A DNA stretch of 64,000 bases from an uncultured Mycoplasmatota bacterium (GCA_947305065.1 CAMZCT010000004.1:1-64000), one strand, 5' to 3'; positions 51,855 to 61,327 are shown, counted from the stretch's first letter. Notes: generated by a model from the sequence alone, not told the origin. Numbers and translations are program-made.

Positions 51855-53492
51855 TTGAGTAATATTAAGATATTTAGTCTTGGTGGACTAGATGAAATGG
51901 GTAAGAATTGTTATGTAATGGACATAGACAATGATATTTTTGTTTTTGATTGTGGAATAAAATATGCTAATGAAAATTTATATGGTATTGATTATATAAT
52001 TCCTGATTTTGGATATTTAGTACAAAATAAAGATAGAATAAAGGGAGTTTTTTTAACACATGGTCACTATGAGAACATGGGTGCTATTAAAGAATTATTA
52101 ATGGAAATACCAGATATTAATATTTATGCTACAAAATTTACAAAGTTTATTTTAACTAATGATGGAATAGATGGTAATAAGATTACAGAAATAAAGAAAC
52201 ATAAAAAGATTAATTTTGGAAAAGTTTCTATTTTTCCAATTAATGTTAGTCATTCAACACCAGATTCTGTAATGTATGTTGTTAACACTAGTGATGGTGC
52301 TATTGTTTATACTGGAGATTTTATTATTGATCCTAAAATGATGGATAATTATGCTATGGATTTAGGAAAGATCGCTTATGTCGGTAAACAGGGTGTGCTA
52401 GCACTATTGTGTGAATCTGTATTTTCTGAACATATTGGACATACTTCTCCTTCACATAGGTTGTTGGGATTCTTTAAAGATGTTATTAAACATACTGATA
52501 ATAGATTGATTTTTTCAATATTACCAACTCATATTTATACGATTCAAGAGATATTTACTAGTGCGGAAAATACACACAGAAAAGTAGTAGTAATGGGTAA
52601 GAATTTACAAAATATTATTTCTTTCGCTAAGAAGGAAGGTTATTTAAAGTATAGTGATAACTTATTAGGAGATTTATCTAATATTGATGATAAAGATTCA
52701 ATACTATTAATACAAGATAATAAAGAAGCCCCTTATGCTTCAATTAGTAAAATTATTAATAATTATGATAAGTTTATTAAATTAAAAAGTACTGATACTG
52801 TGGTATTTGCTGAACCAAAGTACGATAGTAATGAGAAGACGTTTGTTAAAATCGAAAATGATCTAGCTAGAAGTGGATGTGATGTAGTAAACGTACCAAA
52901 AGATAAAAACATATTACATCATGCTTCTTCAGAAGATTTAATGATAATGATAGATTTATTGAAACCTAAATACTATATTCCAGTCAAAGGTGAGTATAGA
53001 TATATGGTTAACAATGCAAATATTGCTTCAGAGTTACAAATGCCTAGTGAGAACATTATTTTAAAACAAAACGGAGAAATAATGGAGTTTGAAAATGGTA
53101 AATATTTAATCGATAATCATAATAGGATAGAGATAAATGATATCTTAATTGATGGAAATAGTAGTGAAGATGTAGGGGAATTAGTTATAAAAGATAGGGA
53201 AATGTTATCTGAGAATGGTATTGTCTTAATTAGTGCCACTATTTCTAAGAAGGAAAAAATATTATTAGTTGGTCCAGAGGTAACTACTAGAGGATTTATT
53301 TATGTTAAGGATTCTATTGAAATGATTAACGAAATAAAAAGAATATCATTGGAAATAATCGAAAGAAATATAACTCCTAACTATGTTGATTACAATAATA
53401 TTAAGAATGAAGTGCGAGAAGAATTGGGTAAATACTTATATCATGAGACAGAGTGTAAACCAATGATTATTGCGGTTATTCAAGAAGTTTAA
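51855..53492 (+). CDS. RNase J-family protein with a degraded metal site (J2-like)
   Basis: A 545-aa protein with the RNase J layout: metallo-beta-lactamase, beta-CASP and C-terminal domain. The fold is clear: FSLGGLDEMGKNCYVMD, VSHSTPDS (His133), VYTGDFIIDP (Asp155). The key HxHxDH motif reads HGHYEN (69-74), with Asp to Glu and His to Asn, and the late IPVHGE reads IPVKGE, losing another His. It is therefore probably catalytically weak or dead and acts as a partner of an active RNase J, as RNase J2 does in Staphylococcus. AGAGATG precedes a TTG start. Confidence 0.87.
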   Translation: MSNIKIFSLGGLDEMGKNCYVMDIDNDIFVFDCGIKYANENLYGIDYIIPDFGYLVQNKDRIKGVFLTHGHYENMGAIKELLMEIPDINIYATKFTKFILTNDGIDGNKITEIKKHKKINFGKVSIFPINVSHSTPDSVMYVVNTSDGAIVYTGDFIIDPKMMDNYAMDLGKIAYVGKQGVLALLCESVFSEHIGHTSPSHRLLGFFKDVIKHTDNRLIFSILPTHIYTIQEIFTSAENTHRKVVVMGKNLQNIISFAKKEGYLKYSDNLLGDLSNIDDKDSILLIQDNKEAPYASISKIINNYDKFIKLKSTDTVVFAEPKYDSNEKTFVKIENDLARSGCDVVNVPKDKNILHHASSEDLMIMIDLLKPKYYIPVKGEYRYMVNNANIASELQMPSENIILKQNGEIMEFENGKYLIDNHNRIEINDILIDGNSSEDVGELVIKDREMLSENGIVLISATISKKEKILLVGPEVTTRGFIYVKDSIEMINEIKRISLEIIERNITPNYVDYNNIKNEVREELGKYLYHETECKPMIIAVIQEV

Positions 53493-53519
53493 AAAAGAAG
53501 TACTAGTGTACTTCTTTTT
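53492..53519. terminator. Bidirectional terminator
   Basis: AAAAAGAAGTAC-TAGT-GTACTTCTTTTT, a perfect 12-bp stem. Confidence 0.88.
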
Positions 53520-54183
53520 ACATGGCCATTGCTATTCTTTGAGTTCTTATTTGAACAAGACTCATTAAAATATCATATGTTAAATCATCTAATGGGTATC
53601 CCATATATGAAATAGAAAAAGAAAAGTTTTTTCTTGGAGCAGCAATTTCTTCTATTGCTTGAGCTTGAGCATCTGATATAGATTCTGGCAAATAAAATAG
53701 TGCATCATTTCCTTCTGATTGGAATACTACCAAATTATTTGCGCTAGCTTCACAACCTGCTAAATAAGGTTGATTTGTAGGTTCTAGAGTTATTCCTAAT
53801 TGGTTAGCAACTCTTATCGTAGCATCAGCGTGATGATTCAATGTACCATCTAGTTTTTCTTTTATTACTGTACCATCATCACCTATAGCAATTACTCCAC
53901 GATCCTATTCGTACACTAATCCAGCATTACTTCGTGGGCTCCATCTAGTAACATTTGTTGGACCTGGTGTTTGCGCAGATCTTTGTTTAAAAATACTACT
54001 TAAACTTGTAGCTTTCACATATTTATCAATTTTATCTTTAATAAAATACTTTTCGTTAATATAATACTTTGTATCAATCATATTTGGATTATGGTCAGCC
54101 TCTTTATAATCTATTATATTTATTATATTATCTATACCTTGCTTATTAATCTTTTCTTCTATCATGTCATTATTTCTACTCAT
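53518..54183 (-). pseudogene. Gene interrupted by one in-frame TAG
   Basis: The two track ORFs (53518-53841 and 53905-54183) are in the same frame. The bases between them read through as DRGVIAIGDDGTVIKEKLDG once a single TAG after SNAGLVYE is passed. Whole length would be 221 codons, with ribosome site GAGATGAAG before ATG 54183. TAG is used as a true stop elsewhere here (rpsO, for example), so recoding is unlikely. Family not recognised: the N-terminal half is helical and charged, the C-terminal half has several strands (NNLVVFQSEGNDALFYLP). A decayed gene or a sequencing error. Confidence 0.7.
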
Positions 54184-54245
54184 ATTACTTCATCTCTAAT
54201 AATATTGTATCATTTAAACATTTGTTGAGCAAGAAGACAAATTTA

Positions 54246-54254
54246 TGATATAAT
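54246..54254 (+). promoter_or_regulatory. Extended -10 promoter of the HerA-like gene
   Basis: TGATATAAT, about 43 bases before the start codon. Confidence 0.55.
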
Positions 54255-54296
54255 ATATTCTAGGAAGATGTGTAATAGAATAAAAAGGTGACTAGT

Positions 54297-56060
54297 ATGT
54301 TTGGAAAAGTCGTTGAAGTAAATAAAAATTATGTAAGAATGATAAACGGAAGTAGTGTTTCTCAACCTAGTATTATGAATTATCATGTTGTTTTTGATGA
54401 AGATGATAGAAAAATAATAGGCGAGATAATTTCATGTGACGATAAATTCATTGATGTTAATCTAGTTGGTGAAATAAGAGAAGATTTATTTACTTCTGGT
54501 GTTCTTAAAAAACCTAGTTTCCAAAAACCATGTCGTATCATTGCTAAAAGTGAGTTGGAAATGCTGATAGGTAAACAAAATTATTTAGACCCAGATACAT
54601 TACTAATAGGAAAATCTATAGTATATAAAGATTTTTTTGTTACAGCTAATGTTAATGATTTATTTGCTACTCATTTTGCAGTATTAGGTAATACTGGTTC
54701 TGGTAAAAGTTGTTGTGTAGCAAGATTGATACAAAATATAATTTTCCAAAATGCTAATGCTTATCCTTTGAATGCTCATTTAGTTATATTTGATGCTTTT
54801 GGTGAATATAATACAGCGTTTGCCAATATTAATAATGTAGAGGGATTGAACTTTAAATTCTATACTACAAATGTCGAAAATAATAATGGTAATCTAGTTA
54901 AGATTCCAGCATATTTCTTAGAAGTAGATGATTTAGCATTATTGCTTAATGCTAATGATTCTCAACAGTTACCAGTTATAGAAAAAGCTCTACAATTAGT
55001 TTATATATTTAAAAGTGATAGTGCTAGACAATATAAGAGTGATATAGTTGCTAAGAGTTTAATGGATATATTATCAAGTGGTAAACCATCACAACAAATA
55101 AGAGACCAAATAGTGGCGGTATTAACTACATACAATACACCAGATATTAATTTGGATACTCCAATTGTTCAACCAGGATATACTAGAACATTAAGACAAT
55201 GTTTAAATATAGATAATCAAGGTAAAATGCCTGCATTAGGTTTGGTTATTGATAAGTTATCACAATTCAATAAAACTGATTTGGATAATATTGAAATAAG
55301 ACATGACTATGTATATACATTAGAAGATATATATAATGCATTAGAGTTTGCATTAATTAGTGAAGGTGTTTTATCTTCTGATAAAGCATTTGATATAGCT
55401 AATACTTTAAAAGTAAGGTTACATAGTATAATTAATAGTGAGAAAAAAGAATATTTTGATGTACAAGAGTATATGACTAAAGATCAATTTATGATTGATT
55501 TCTTTACTACTTTTAACGATAAGAAAAAGGTATGTCAAATAATCAATATGAACTTTGCATACGTAGATGATAGATTTGCTAAAGTATTAACTAAGATTTA
55601 TTCAAAGATGTTTTTTAATTTCTCAACAGAATTGCAAGAAAGAGCTTCTTTCCCAATTCATATAATATTAGAGGAAGCACACAGATATGTTCAAAACGAT
55701 ACAGACCTTGAGGTTATAGGGTATAACATATTTGACAGAATTACTAAAGAGGGTCGTAAATATGGTGTTATTTTAGGATTTATTACACAGAGACCTTCAG
55801 AATTATCAACTACCGCCTTGTCACAGTGTTCTAACTTTATAACACTTAGAATGTATCATCCAGATGATTTGAAAATTATTGGTTCAATAACATCGAATGT
55901 TTCAGCAGATAATCTAGAACAAATTAAAACCTTAAGACCTGGTATGGCGATGACATTTGGTACAGCATTTAAACTACCGGCAATATGTAGTATTGATTTA
56001 CCAGATCCAATGCCACAAAGTACTAGTGTTGATATCGATAAGAGATGGTTTGGAAGATAA
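54297..56060 (+). CDS. HerA-like (DUF87) DNA-translocating ATPase
   Basis: A 587-aa protein. HerA proteins are hexameric DNA pumps of the FtsK-HerA superfamily. The N-terminal HAS-barrel-like domain (1-120) is followed by Walker A VLGNTGSGKSCCVA, Walker B HIILEEAHRYV, and the sensor GVILGFITQRPSELS with the Gln and Arg typical of HerA. HerA often pairs with the NurA nuclease or with SIR2-type effectors; neither is encoded next to it. AAAAAGGTG selects ATG 54297. A palindromic terminator overlaps its end. Confidence 0.87.
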   Translation: MFGKVVEVNKNYVRMINGSSVSQPSIMNYHVVFDEDDRKIIGEIISCDDKFIDVNLVGEIREDLFTSGVLKKPSFQKPCRIIAKSELEMLIGKQNYLDPDTLLIGKSIVYKDFFVTANVNDLFATHFAVLGNTGSGKSCCVARLIQNIIFQNANAYPLNAHLVIFDAFGEYNTAFANINNVEGLNFKFYTTNVENNNGNLVKIPAYFLEVDDLALLLNANDSQQLPVIEKALQLVYIFKSDSARQYKSDIVAKSLMDILSSGKPSQQIRDQIVAVLTTYNTPDINLDTPIVQPGYTRTLRQCLNIDNQGKMPALGLVIDKLSQFNKTDLDNIEIRHDYVYTLEDIYNALEFALISEGVLSSDKAFDIANTLKVRLHSIINSEKKEYFDVQEYMTKDQFMIDFFTTFNDKKKVCQIINMNFAYVDDRFAKVLTKIYSKMFFNFSTELQERASFPIHIILEEAHRYVQNDTDLEVIGYNIFDRITKEGRKYGVILGFITQRPSELSTTALSQCSNFITLRMYHPDDLKIIGSITSNVSADNLEQIKTLRPGMAMTFGTAFKLPAICSIDLPDPMPQSTSVDIDKRWFGR

Positions 56061-56080
56061 ACAATTGTTTATCTTTTTTT
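56054..56080 (+). terminator. Terminator after the HerA-like gene
   Basis: The palindrome AAGATAAACAATTGTTTATCTT then T-run; it overlaps the stop codon. Confidence 0.85.
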
Positions 56081-56081
56081 A

Positions 56082-56090
56082 TGATATAAT
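56082..56090 (+). promoter_or_regulatory. Extended -10 promoter of the S66 peptidase gene
   Basis: TGATATAAT abutting the previous terminator, 22 bases before the start codon. Confidence 0.6.
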
Positions 56091-56111
56091 TAGTTTATAG
56101 GAAGTGATATT

Positions 56112-57188
56112 ATGATTAAACCAAGAAAATTAAATAAAGGAGATAAAGTTGCTATTATAACTTTGTCTAGAGGTTTATTAGGTATGCCTTTTATTAAGCA
56201 TGAATTAGATTTGGGAATTAAAAGATTAAAAGATTATGGCTTAGAACCTGTTATTATGCCAAATTCATTAAAAAACATGGATTATGTAGCTGAACATCCT
56301 GAAGATAGAGCTAGTGATTTAAAACAAGCATTTTTAGACGAAAGTATTAAAGGAATTATATGTGCAATTGGTGGAGATGATACTTTTAAAACAATTCCAT
56401 ATTTAATGGAAGATGAGGAATTTATTGAAGCTGTTAAAAACAATCCCAAAATATTTGTAGGTTTTTCAGATACAACGAATAATCATTTGATGTTAAATAG
56501 AATAGGGTTAGAAACTTTCTATGGCCCTTGTTTCTTAGTGGATTTAGCGGAATTAGATAAAGAAATGTTACCATATACTAGAGAATATTTTGAAAAATTA
56601 TTCTTAAATGAAGATAAATATGAAATTACTTCTAGTCCAATTTGGTACTATGATAGGGAAAGTTATTCAGAAGATCAATTAAATATACCTCGTGTTTCTA
56701 GTGAAGAAAAACATGGATATGAAGTATTAAATGGAAGAGGAAAAGTAACGGGAATATTATATGGTGGTTGTTTAGATAGTCTATATGATATTTATACTAG
56801 TGAACGATATGGAAATGAAAATGAAATATATACTAAATATAATATCTTACCTACTATGGATGAATGGAAAGAAAAAATATTGTTTATAGAAACTTCAGAA
56901 GAGAAAATGGCTCCTGAAAAATTAGAAGTAATATTAAATTATTTCAAAGAACAAAAAATATTAGAGTCAGTAAAAGGTATTATAGTTGGAAAGCCTGATG
57001 ATGAACAATACTATGAAGAATATAAATCTGTGTATAAAAGAGTTTTTGCAGATTTAAAAACACCGGTTTTATATAATGTTAACTTTGGACATTCTGTTCC
57101 AAGAGCACTAATTCCTTATGGAGTTTTAGCAAGTGTAGATTATGATAAAAAGAAAATAGTTGTTGAAGAGCCAATTTTTGAAAAATAG
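56112..57188 (+). CDS. S66-family LD-carboxypeptidase / MccF-like peptidase
   Basis: A 358-aa protein. S66 enzymes trim the D-Ala from tetrapeptides during wall recycling (LdcA) or cleave microcin C-type toxins (MccF). Seen: KLNKGDKVAIITLSRG, IICAIGGDDT, nucleophile Ser119 in VGFSDTTNNH, LYGGCLDSL, a Glu in FIETSEE, and the catalytic His region NFGHSVPRALIPYG. It lacks a signal peptide and is cytoplasmic, fitting either role. Without biochemical data LdcA and MccF cannot be separated. Single gene. Confidence 0.87.
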   Translation: MIKPRKLNKGDKVAIITLSRGLLGMPFIKHELDLGIKRLKDYGLEPVIMPNSLKNMDYVAEHPEDRASDLKQAFLDESIKGIICAIGGDDTFKTIPYLMEDEEFIEAVKNNPKIFVGFSDTTNNHLMLNRIGLETFYGPCFLVDLAELDKEMLPYTREYFEKLFLNEDKYEITSSPIWYYDRESYSEDQLNIPRVSSEEKHGYEVLNGRGKVTGILYGGCLDSLYDIYTSERYGNENEIYTKYNILPTMDEWKEKILFIETSEEKMAPEKLEVILNYFKEQKILESVKGIIVGKPDDEQYYEEYKSVYKRVFADLKTPVLYNVNFGHSVPRALIPYGVLASVDYDKKKIVVEEPIFEK

Positions 57189-57299
57189 TTAGTTAAAACA
57201 TCTTATAATATATGTTTTTATTTGTGAAAATATAATATATAGGGCGATTGAAGAATGGATTATTTTATATTATAATTGTTTATAATAGAGGTGTGTCTT

Positions 57300-59180
57300 A
57301 TGAAAAAAGGATTACTATTTGTTTTATTGTTGCTGCTAATACCTTTAAAAATACATGCTGCAACGCTTTTGGTTAGTGAGGATAGGAGACCAATTGTAGG
57401 GTCAACTTTTGTTATAAATGCAAGTGTTGATTATGGTACTAATAAGCTGTTGACAGCTCATTACTTATTAACATATAATCCAGACTGTTTTAGTTTGGCA
57501 TCTACTTCTTGGCCACAGGGTTCAGTTTCAATGCGTAACGAAGAGGGTAATATTTATATAGATAAAGAAGCTACGACACCAGCTTGGGAGACAGGAGCTT
57601 TTGTAATATTAACGTTTAGAGTTAATAAAGTATGTACAAGTGATTTTAAAATAGCTGATAATGGTGGAGCAACTAATCAACATGGTAAAAGTATTAAACA
57701 ATCTTTCGTTACTTTGCCAATATCAACTGAGGAAAGTGCAACAAATAATCAATTGGGTTCTTTGGGAATAACAGCTCATACCTTAAATTCTACGTTTAAT
57801 AAGAATGATAATAATTATTCAGCTACTGTTGCAGCAGATGTTAAAACTATTGATATTGTTGCTGTAAAAGGTGAAGCAAAACAAACAATAACTAGTAACG
57901 GAACAGTTAGTGTAGATGATAATGATAAGAATAAAATTCATATTTCGTATGATTTAGTTGCAGGTTTGAACAAGATTAGTATAAAAGTTACGGCAGAGAA
58001 TGGTGCTAGTAATACATATATTTTAAAAGTTACTAGGGAAAGCGATGAAACTACAGAAGCAGATTTGAAAAGACTATCAGTTTCTAATACTAATATTAAG
58101 TATATGGATGGAAGAGATGTATATGAAGCTAGGGTAAATAGCTCTGTAGAAAACGTTTTTATAACTGCTGCTACTGTTGATCCAAAAGCGGAATTAATTG
58201 GTACGGGTACTAAGAAATTAATTGATGGAGAAAACGTATTCCGAGTTAGAGTTAAATCATCTAGTGGGAAGGAAAAAGAATATATTATTAAAATCATTAG
58301 AAGTGATGATTCATTAAATACTGAAGGTAGTAATAAAATTAAATCTTTAATGATAAATGGTGTAGTAATAGGGCAGATAGCTAAGAATACTTTAGTTGGT
58401 GTCGATGAGAGTGTTACTAGTTTAAAATTGGATATCGGTTTAGAGAGTGAAACTGCTGTATATTCTATAGAAGGAAATAAAAATTTTAAAGACGGATTAA
58501 ATACTGTTATTATTACTGTTAGTGATGATAATGTAGATAGTAATTTATACTATATAAGAGTATATAAACAAAATGAAAACTATATTGTTATAAAAGATTT
58601 GAAAGAATTGACAACTCTTCCTTCATCAATAATTGTAAATAGAACTTCTAAAGATACTCATATTATTGAGAAACAATATAATACAATGGTTTCTAAGAGT
58701 AATAATAAAACAATTCTATATAATGTAGTAAATGATAATGGGGGATTACTATATCAAATCATACTAAGTAAAGGTATGGAAAATAAAGAAGATATAGATG
58801 CTACAATTATAAAAGATAAAGACAATCCTCTTGTTTATCATTCTAAAATAAGAGAAGGAGTACAATTAAGATTATATTTAGATACTGATGAGTTTAGTGA
58901 TGGTGAAATAGTAAAAATATATTCTTATAATGAAGAAGGAAATTATGCGTTAGTTGGTAATGGTGCTACTATTGAAAATGGATATGTAGAGTTTACAACT
59001 AATGGAGATAATTATTATGTTTTTACTAAACAATTGTTAATTAAAGAAGAAGATAGCACTTTAAAACTATTAAAACAATTTAAAGATTATATTATATTTG
59101 GCATTGGCTTCGTAGTAATTATTATTATATTACTTTTACTTTCTAAGGTAAAAAAGAAGAAAAAGGTAGTAGAAAAGTAA
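57300..59180 (+). CDS. Membrane-anchored surface protein: cohesin-like and cadherin-like domains
   Basis: A 626-aa protein. Signal peptide 1-22; then a cohesin-like beta-sandwich (about 25-140: VNASVDYG-type strands, HYLLTYNPDCFSL, WETGAFVILTFRV); then three repeats of about 85-90 residues of the cadherin-like beta-sandwich type (starts LGSLGITAHTL, LKRLSVSNTNI, IKSLMINGVVI; each ends like TYILKVTR or EYIIKIIR); a further beta domain; and a C-terminal TM (about 603-622) with a basic end. A GAGGTG ribosome site selects ATG 57300. Displayed on the cell surface, presumably for binding; the partner is unknown. Confidence 0.82.
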   Translation: MKKGLLFVLLLLLIPLKIHAATLLVSEDRRPIVGSTFVINASVDYGTNKLLTAHYLLTYNPDCFSLASTSWPQGSVSMRNEEGNIYIDKEATTPAWETGAFVILTFRVNKVCTSDFKIADNGGATNQHGKSIKQSFVTLPISTEESATNNQLGSLGITAHTLNSTFNKNDNNYSATVAADVKTIDIVAVKGEAKQTITSNGTVSVDDNDKNKIHISYDLVAGLNKISIKVTAENGASNTYILKVTRESDETTEADLKRLSVSNTNIKYMDGRDVYEARVNSSVENVFITAATVDPKAELIGTGTKKLIDGENVFRVRVKSSSGKEKEYIIKIIRSDDSLNTEGSNKIKSLMINGVVIGQIAKNTLVGVDESVTSLKLDIGLESETAVYSIEGNKNFKDGLNTVIITVSDDNVDSNLYYIRVYKQNENYIVIKDLKELTTLPSSIIVNRTSKDTHIIEKQYNTMVSKSNNKTILYNVVNDNGGLLYQIILSKGMENKEDIDATIIKDKDNPLVYHSKIREGVQLRLYLDTDEFSDGEIVKIYSYNEEGNYALVGNGATIENGYVEFTTNGDNYYVFTKQLLIKEEDSTLKLLKQFKDYIIFGIGFVVIIIILLLLSKVKKKKKVVEK

Positions 59181-59186
59181 TAATAG

Positions 59187-59195
59187 TGATATAAT
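59187..59195 (+). promoter_or_regulatory. Extended -10 promoter of the Rel-like gene
   Basis: TGATATAAT, 30 bases before the start codon. Confidence 0.55.
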
Positions 59196-59225
59196 TTAGT
59201 ATATTTTTCGAAGGGATGGGGTAAT

Positions 59226-60656
59226 ATGACGATGAATGACGTTTTAAAGGTTATTAATAAGTATAATCCCGAAGAGATAGACAGAGTAAAGAAAGCTTAT
59301 GAATTAGCTAGAGAATCCCATAAACATCAAAAAAGAGAAAGTGGAGAACCATATATCATACATCCTATTAACGTATGTATGAATCTTGCACAGTTATATG
59401 CTGATGGGGACTCACTATGTGCTGGTTTATTACATGATGTTGTAGAAGATACTGATTGTACACTAGAAATGATAGAAGAACAATTTGGCCCTTCTGTAGC
59501 TCATTTGGTAGATGGTGTTACGAAGATTAGCAATCTGCATTATAGTAGTAAAGATGAGGCTACAAATGCTAATATTAGAAGGCTTATAAATAGTTTAAAT
59601 GATGATGTTAGAATAATAATTATTAAATTATGTGATAGATTACATAATATTAGAACTTTGGAATATAAAGCTCCTGAGAAAAGAGTAAGAAATGCTTATG
59701 AAACATTAAATATATTCGCACCTTTAGCATATTTTATAGGTATGTTCAGAATGAAATGTGAATTAGAAGATAAGTGTTTATATTATATAGATCAAGAAGC
59801 ATATGAAAATATAAGAAAAATAAAGCAAGATGTAATGGCTGACTATGATAAATGTTTAAAAATGACTACTAAGGCTGTTAAAAAGATTTTGTCTGAACAT
59901 AATATAGAATTTGAATTTAGACCTAAGATATTAAATGTTTATCATATATATCAAAAATTAAATAAAGGTTATAAAATTGCTGATATTCATGATATGGTTA
60001 ATTATAAAATAATAGTTAATACTGAACAAGAATGTTATTTAACATTGGGCTTATTACATAAGTTATATACACCTATGAATAATAAGTTTAAAGATTATAT
60101 AGCTTCACCAAAGACTAATAGATATAAGAGTTTACATACGACTGTTTTTGGTCCGGATAATCATATTATACAATTCCAAATAAAAACAAAACTAATGGAT
60201 GATTTAAATACTTATGGTTTAACTGCTTATTGGCGTCAGTTAAGAGAAGATGGACGTGAAAAGATGCAAACCGAATTGATAAATCACTATCCATTCTTTA
60301 ATGCTTTAAGAGAATTAAATCAAGCAGTAGAAAATGATACTGATTTTGTGGATAAGGTTAAACAAGAAATATTTACTAAAAATATTTATGTGTATACCCT
60401 TAGTGGAGAAATAGTAGAACTTCCATATGGATCTACTGTTATAGATTTTGCTTATAAACTACATACAGAAGTAGGTAATCATTTAAAGAAGGCGTTCATA
60501 AATGGTAAAGAAGTAAAACTTACAAGAGTATTAAATAATAAAGATAGAATTATGATTTTACAAAGTGAAAATGCTAAACCTAGAGAATCATGGCTAAATC
60601 ATGTTGCTACTTTGAATGCTAAAAGAAAGATTAGAGATTATTTTAAAAATAAATAA
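59226..60656 (+). CDS. Short RelA/SpoT-family protein: intact hydrolase, damaged synthetase, no ACT domain
   Basis: A 476-aa protein. The HD hydrolase domain (about 20-185) keeps all metal ligands: IIHPI (His46), LLHDVVEDT (His70, Asp71), KLCDRLHN (Asp137). The synthetase domain (about 225-345) is recognisable (FRPKILNVYHIYQKL, NRYKSLHTTVFGP) but altered at key places: the usual E-x-Q-I-R reads QFQIKT (316-321) and the first Arg block reads NYKIIV. A TGS domain follows (about 385-450); the ACT/RRM part is missing. Predicted role: degrading (p)ppGpp, with little or no synthesis. GGGATGGGG ribosome site. Confidence 0.87.
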   Translation: MTMNDVLKVINKYNPEEIDRVKKAYELARESHKHQKRESGEPYIIHPINVCMNLAQLYADGDSLCAGLLHDVVEDTDCTLEMIEEQFGPSVAHLVDGVTKISNLHYSSKDEATNANIRRLINSLNDDVRIIIIKLCDRLHNIRTLEYKAPEKRVRNAYETLNIFAPLAYFIGMFRMKCELEDKCLYYIDQEAYENIRKIKQDVMADYDKCLKMTTKAVKKILSEHNIEFEFRPKILNVYHIYQKLNKGYKIADIHDMVNYKIIVNTEQECYLTLGLLHKLYTPMNNKFKDYIASPKTNRYKSLHTTVFGPDNHIIQFQIKTKLMDDLNTYGLTAYWRQLREDGREKMQTELINHYPFFNALRELNQAVENDTDFVDKVKQEIFTKNIYVYTLSGEIVELPYGSTVIDFAYKLHTEVGNHLKKAFINGKEVKLTRVLNNKDRIMILQSENAKPRESWLNHVATLNAKRKIRDYFKNK

Positions 60657-60682
60657 GAGAAAGTTTTTTACTTTCTCTTTTG
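60655..60682. terminator. Bidirectional terminator
   Basis: AAGAGAAAGT-TTTTT-ACTTTCTCTT between convergent genes. Confidence 0.85.
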
Positions 60683-61177
60683 TAATTCTTCCTTTAAAGT
60701 GACAATATCAATTTCTTTAATTATTATATCTGCTAATTCTTCAGCAGTTTCTGTTCTTTTCTCTGATACATAATAATAATAAATATTGGCTAATCCACCA
60801 ATTAAGAAACTATTATAGAAGTTTGGTTCGGCAGTTATTGCTCTAACAAATTCTTCTTTTACTAAGTTGTATAAATCAGCAGCAATGATTATTTCGGTTA
60901 GTTTTCTTTCTTTAACTAAAAGTGTAACTCCTTGTAGTATTCTTTCTTCAATTGAGCAGTTTGAACCTTTGTACTTAGCTATGTACTCATCGGTTTTCGT
61001 GTCAAGAATGTATTTTAATATTTCCTTTTTATCGTAGAATTGACGATAAAAAGTCATTCTTGAAACACCAGCTTTTTCAACGATATCGTTGATAGTGATA
61101 TCTTCGTATTTTTTGTCTTTAAGTAAATATAAAAAGGCGTCAGAAATATACTTTCTTGATTTTTCAATTCTCGGCAT
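60668..61177 (-). CDS. TetR-family transcriptional regulator
   Basis: A 169-aa protein. N-terminal helix-turn-helix: SDAFLYLLKDKKYEDITINDIVEKAGVS then MTFYRQFYDKKEIL. The C-terminal ligand domain is short and helical, of the DhaS-like TetR_C type. GGGAGG lies 12 bases before its ATG. Repeated half-sites ATGTTA/TAACAT sit in the divergent space to the transglutaminase-like gene, suggesting self-regulation and perhaps control of that gene. Confidence 0.88.
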   Translation of the reverse strand: MPRIEKSRKYISDAFLYLLKDKKYEDITINDIVEKAGVSRMTFYRQFYDKKEILKYILDTKTDEYIAKYKGSNCSIEERILQGVTLLVKERKLTEIIIAADLYNLVKEEFVRAITAEPNFYNSFLIGGLANIYYYYVSEKRTETAEELADIIIKEIDIVTLKEELQKRK

Positions 61178-61178
61178 A

Positions 61179-61222
61179 ATGTTATAAAACCTCCCTTTTG
61201 TAACATAATCATCTATATGTTA
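61179..61222. promoter_or_regulatory. Candidate TetR operator half-sites
   Basis: ATGTTA (61179-61184), TAACAT (61201-61206) and ATGTTA (61217-61222). The last two form a palindrome with a 10-base spacer, typical of TetR-size operators, just upstream of the tetR-like gene. Confidence 0.5.
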
Positions 61223-61327
61223 TATTAAAACTGTAAATTCTGCAAGTAAAAATTGAAAATTTATAGAAATTCTTGCATTTTGTTGGGATTTGTATTATTC
61301 TAATATCTCAGTTTAGGGGGGGATAAT

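Noticed and set aside
57938-58297. 119-aa minus-strand ORF
   Set aside because: Antisense shadow of the cohesin/cadherin-like gene.
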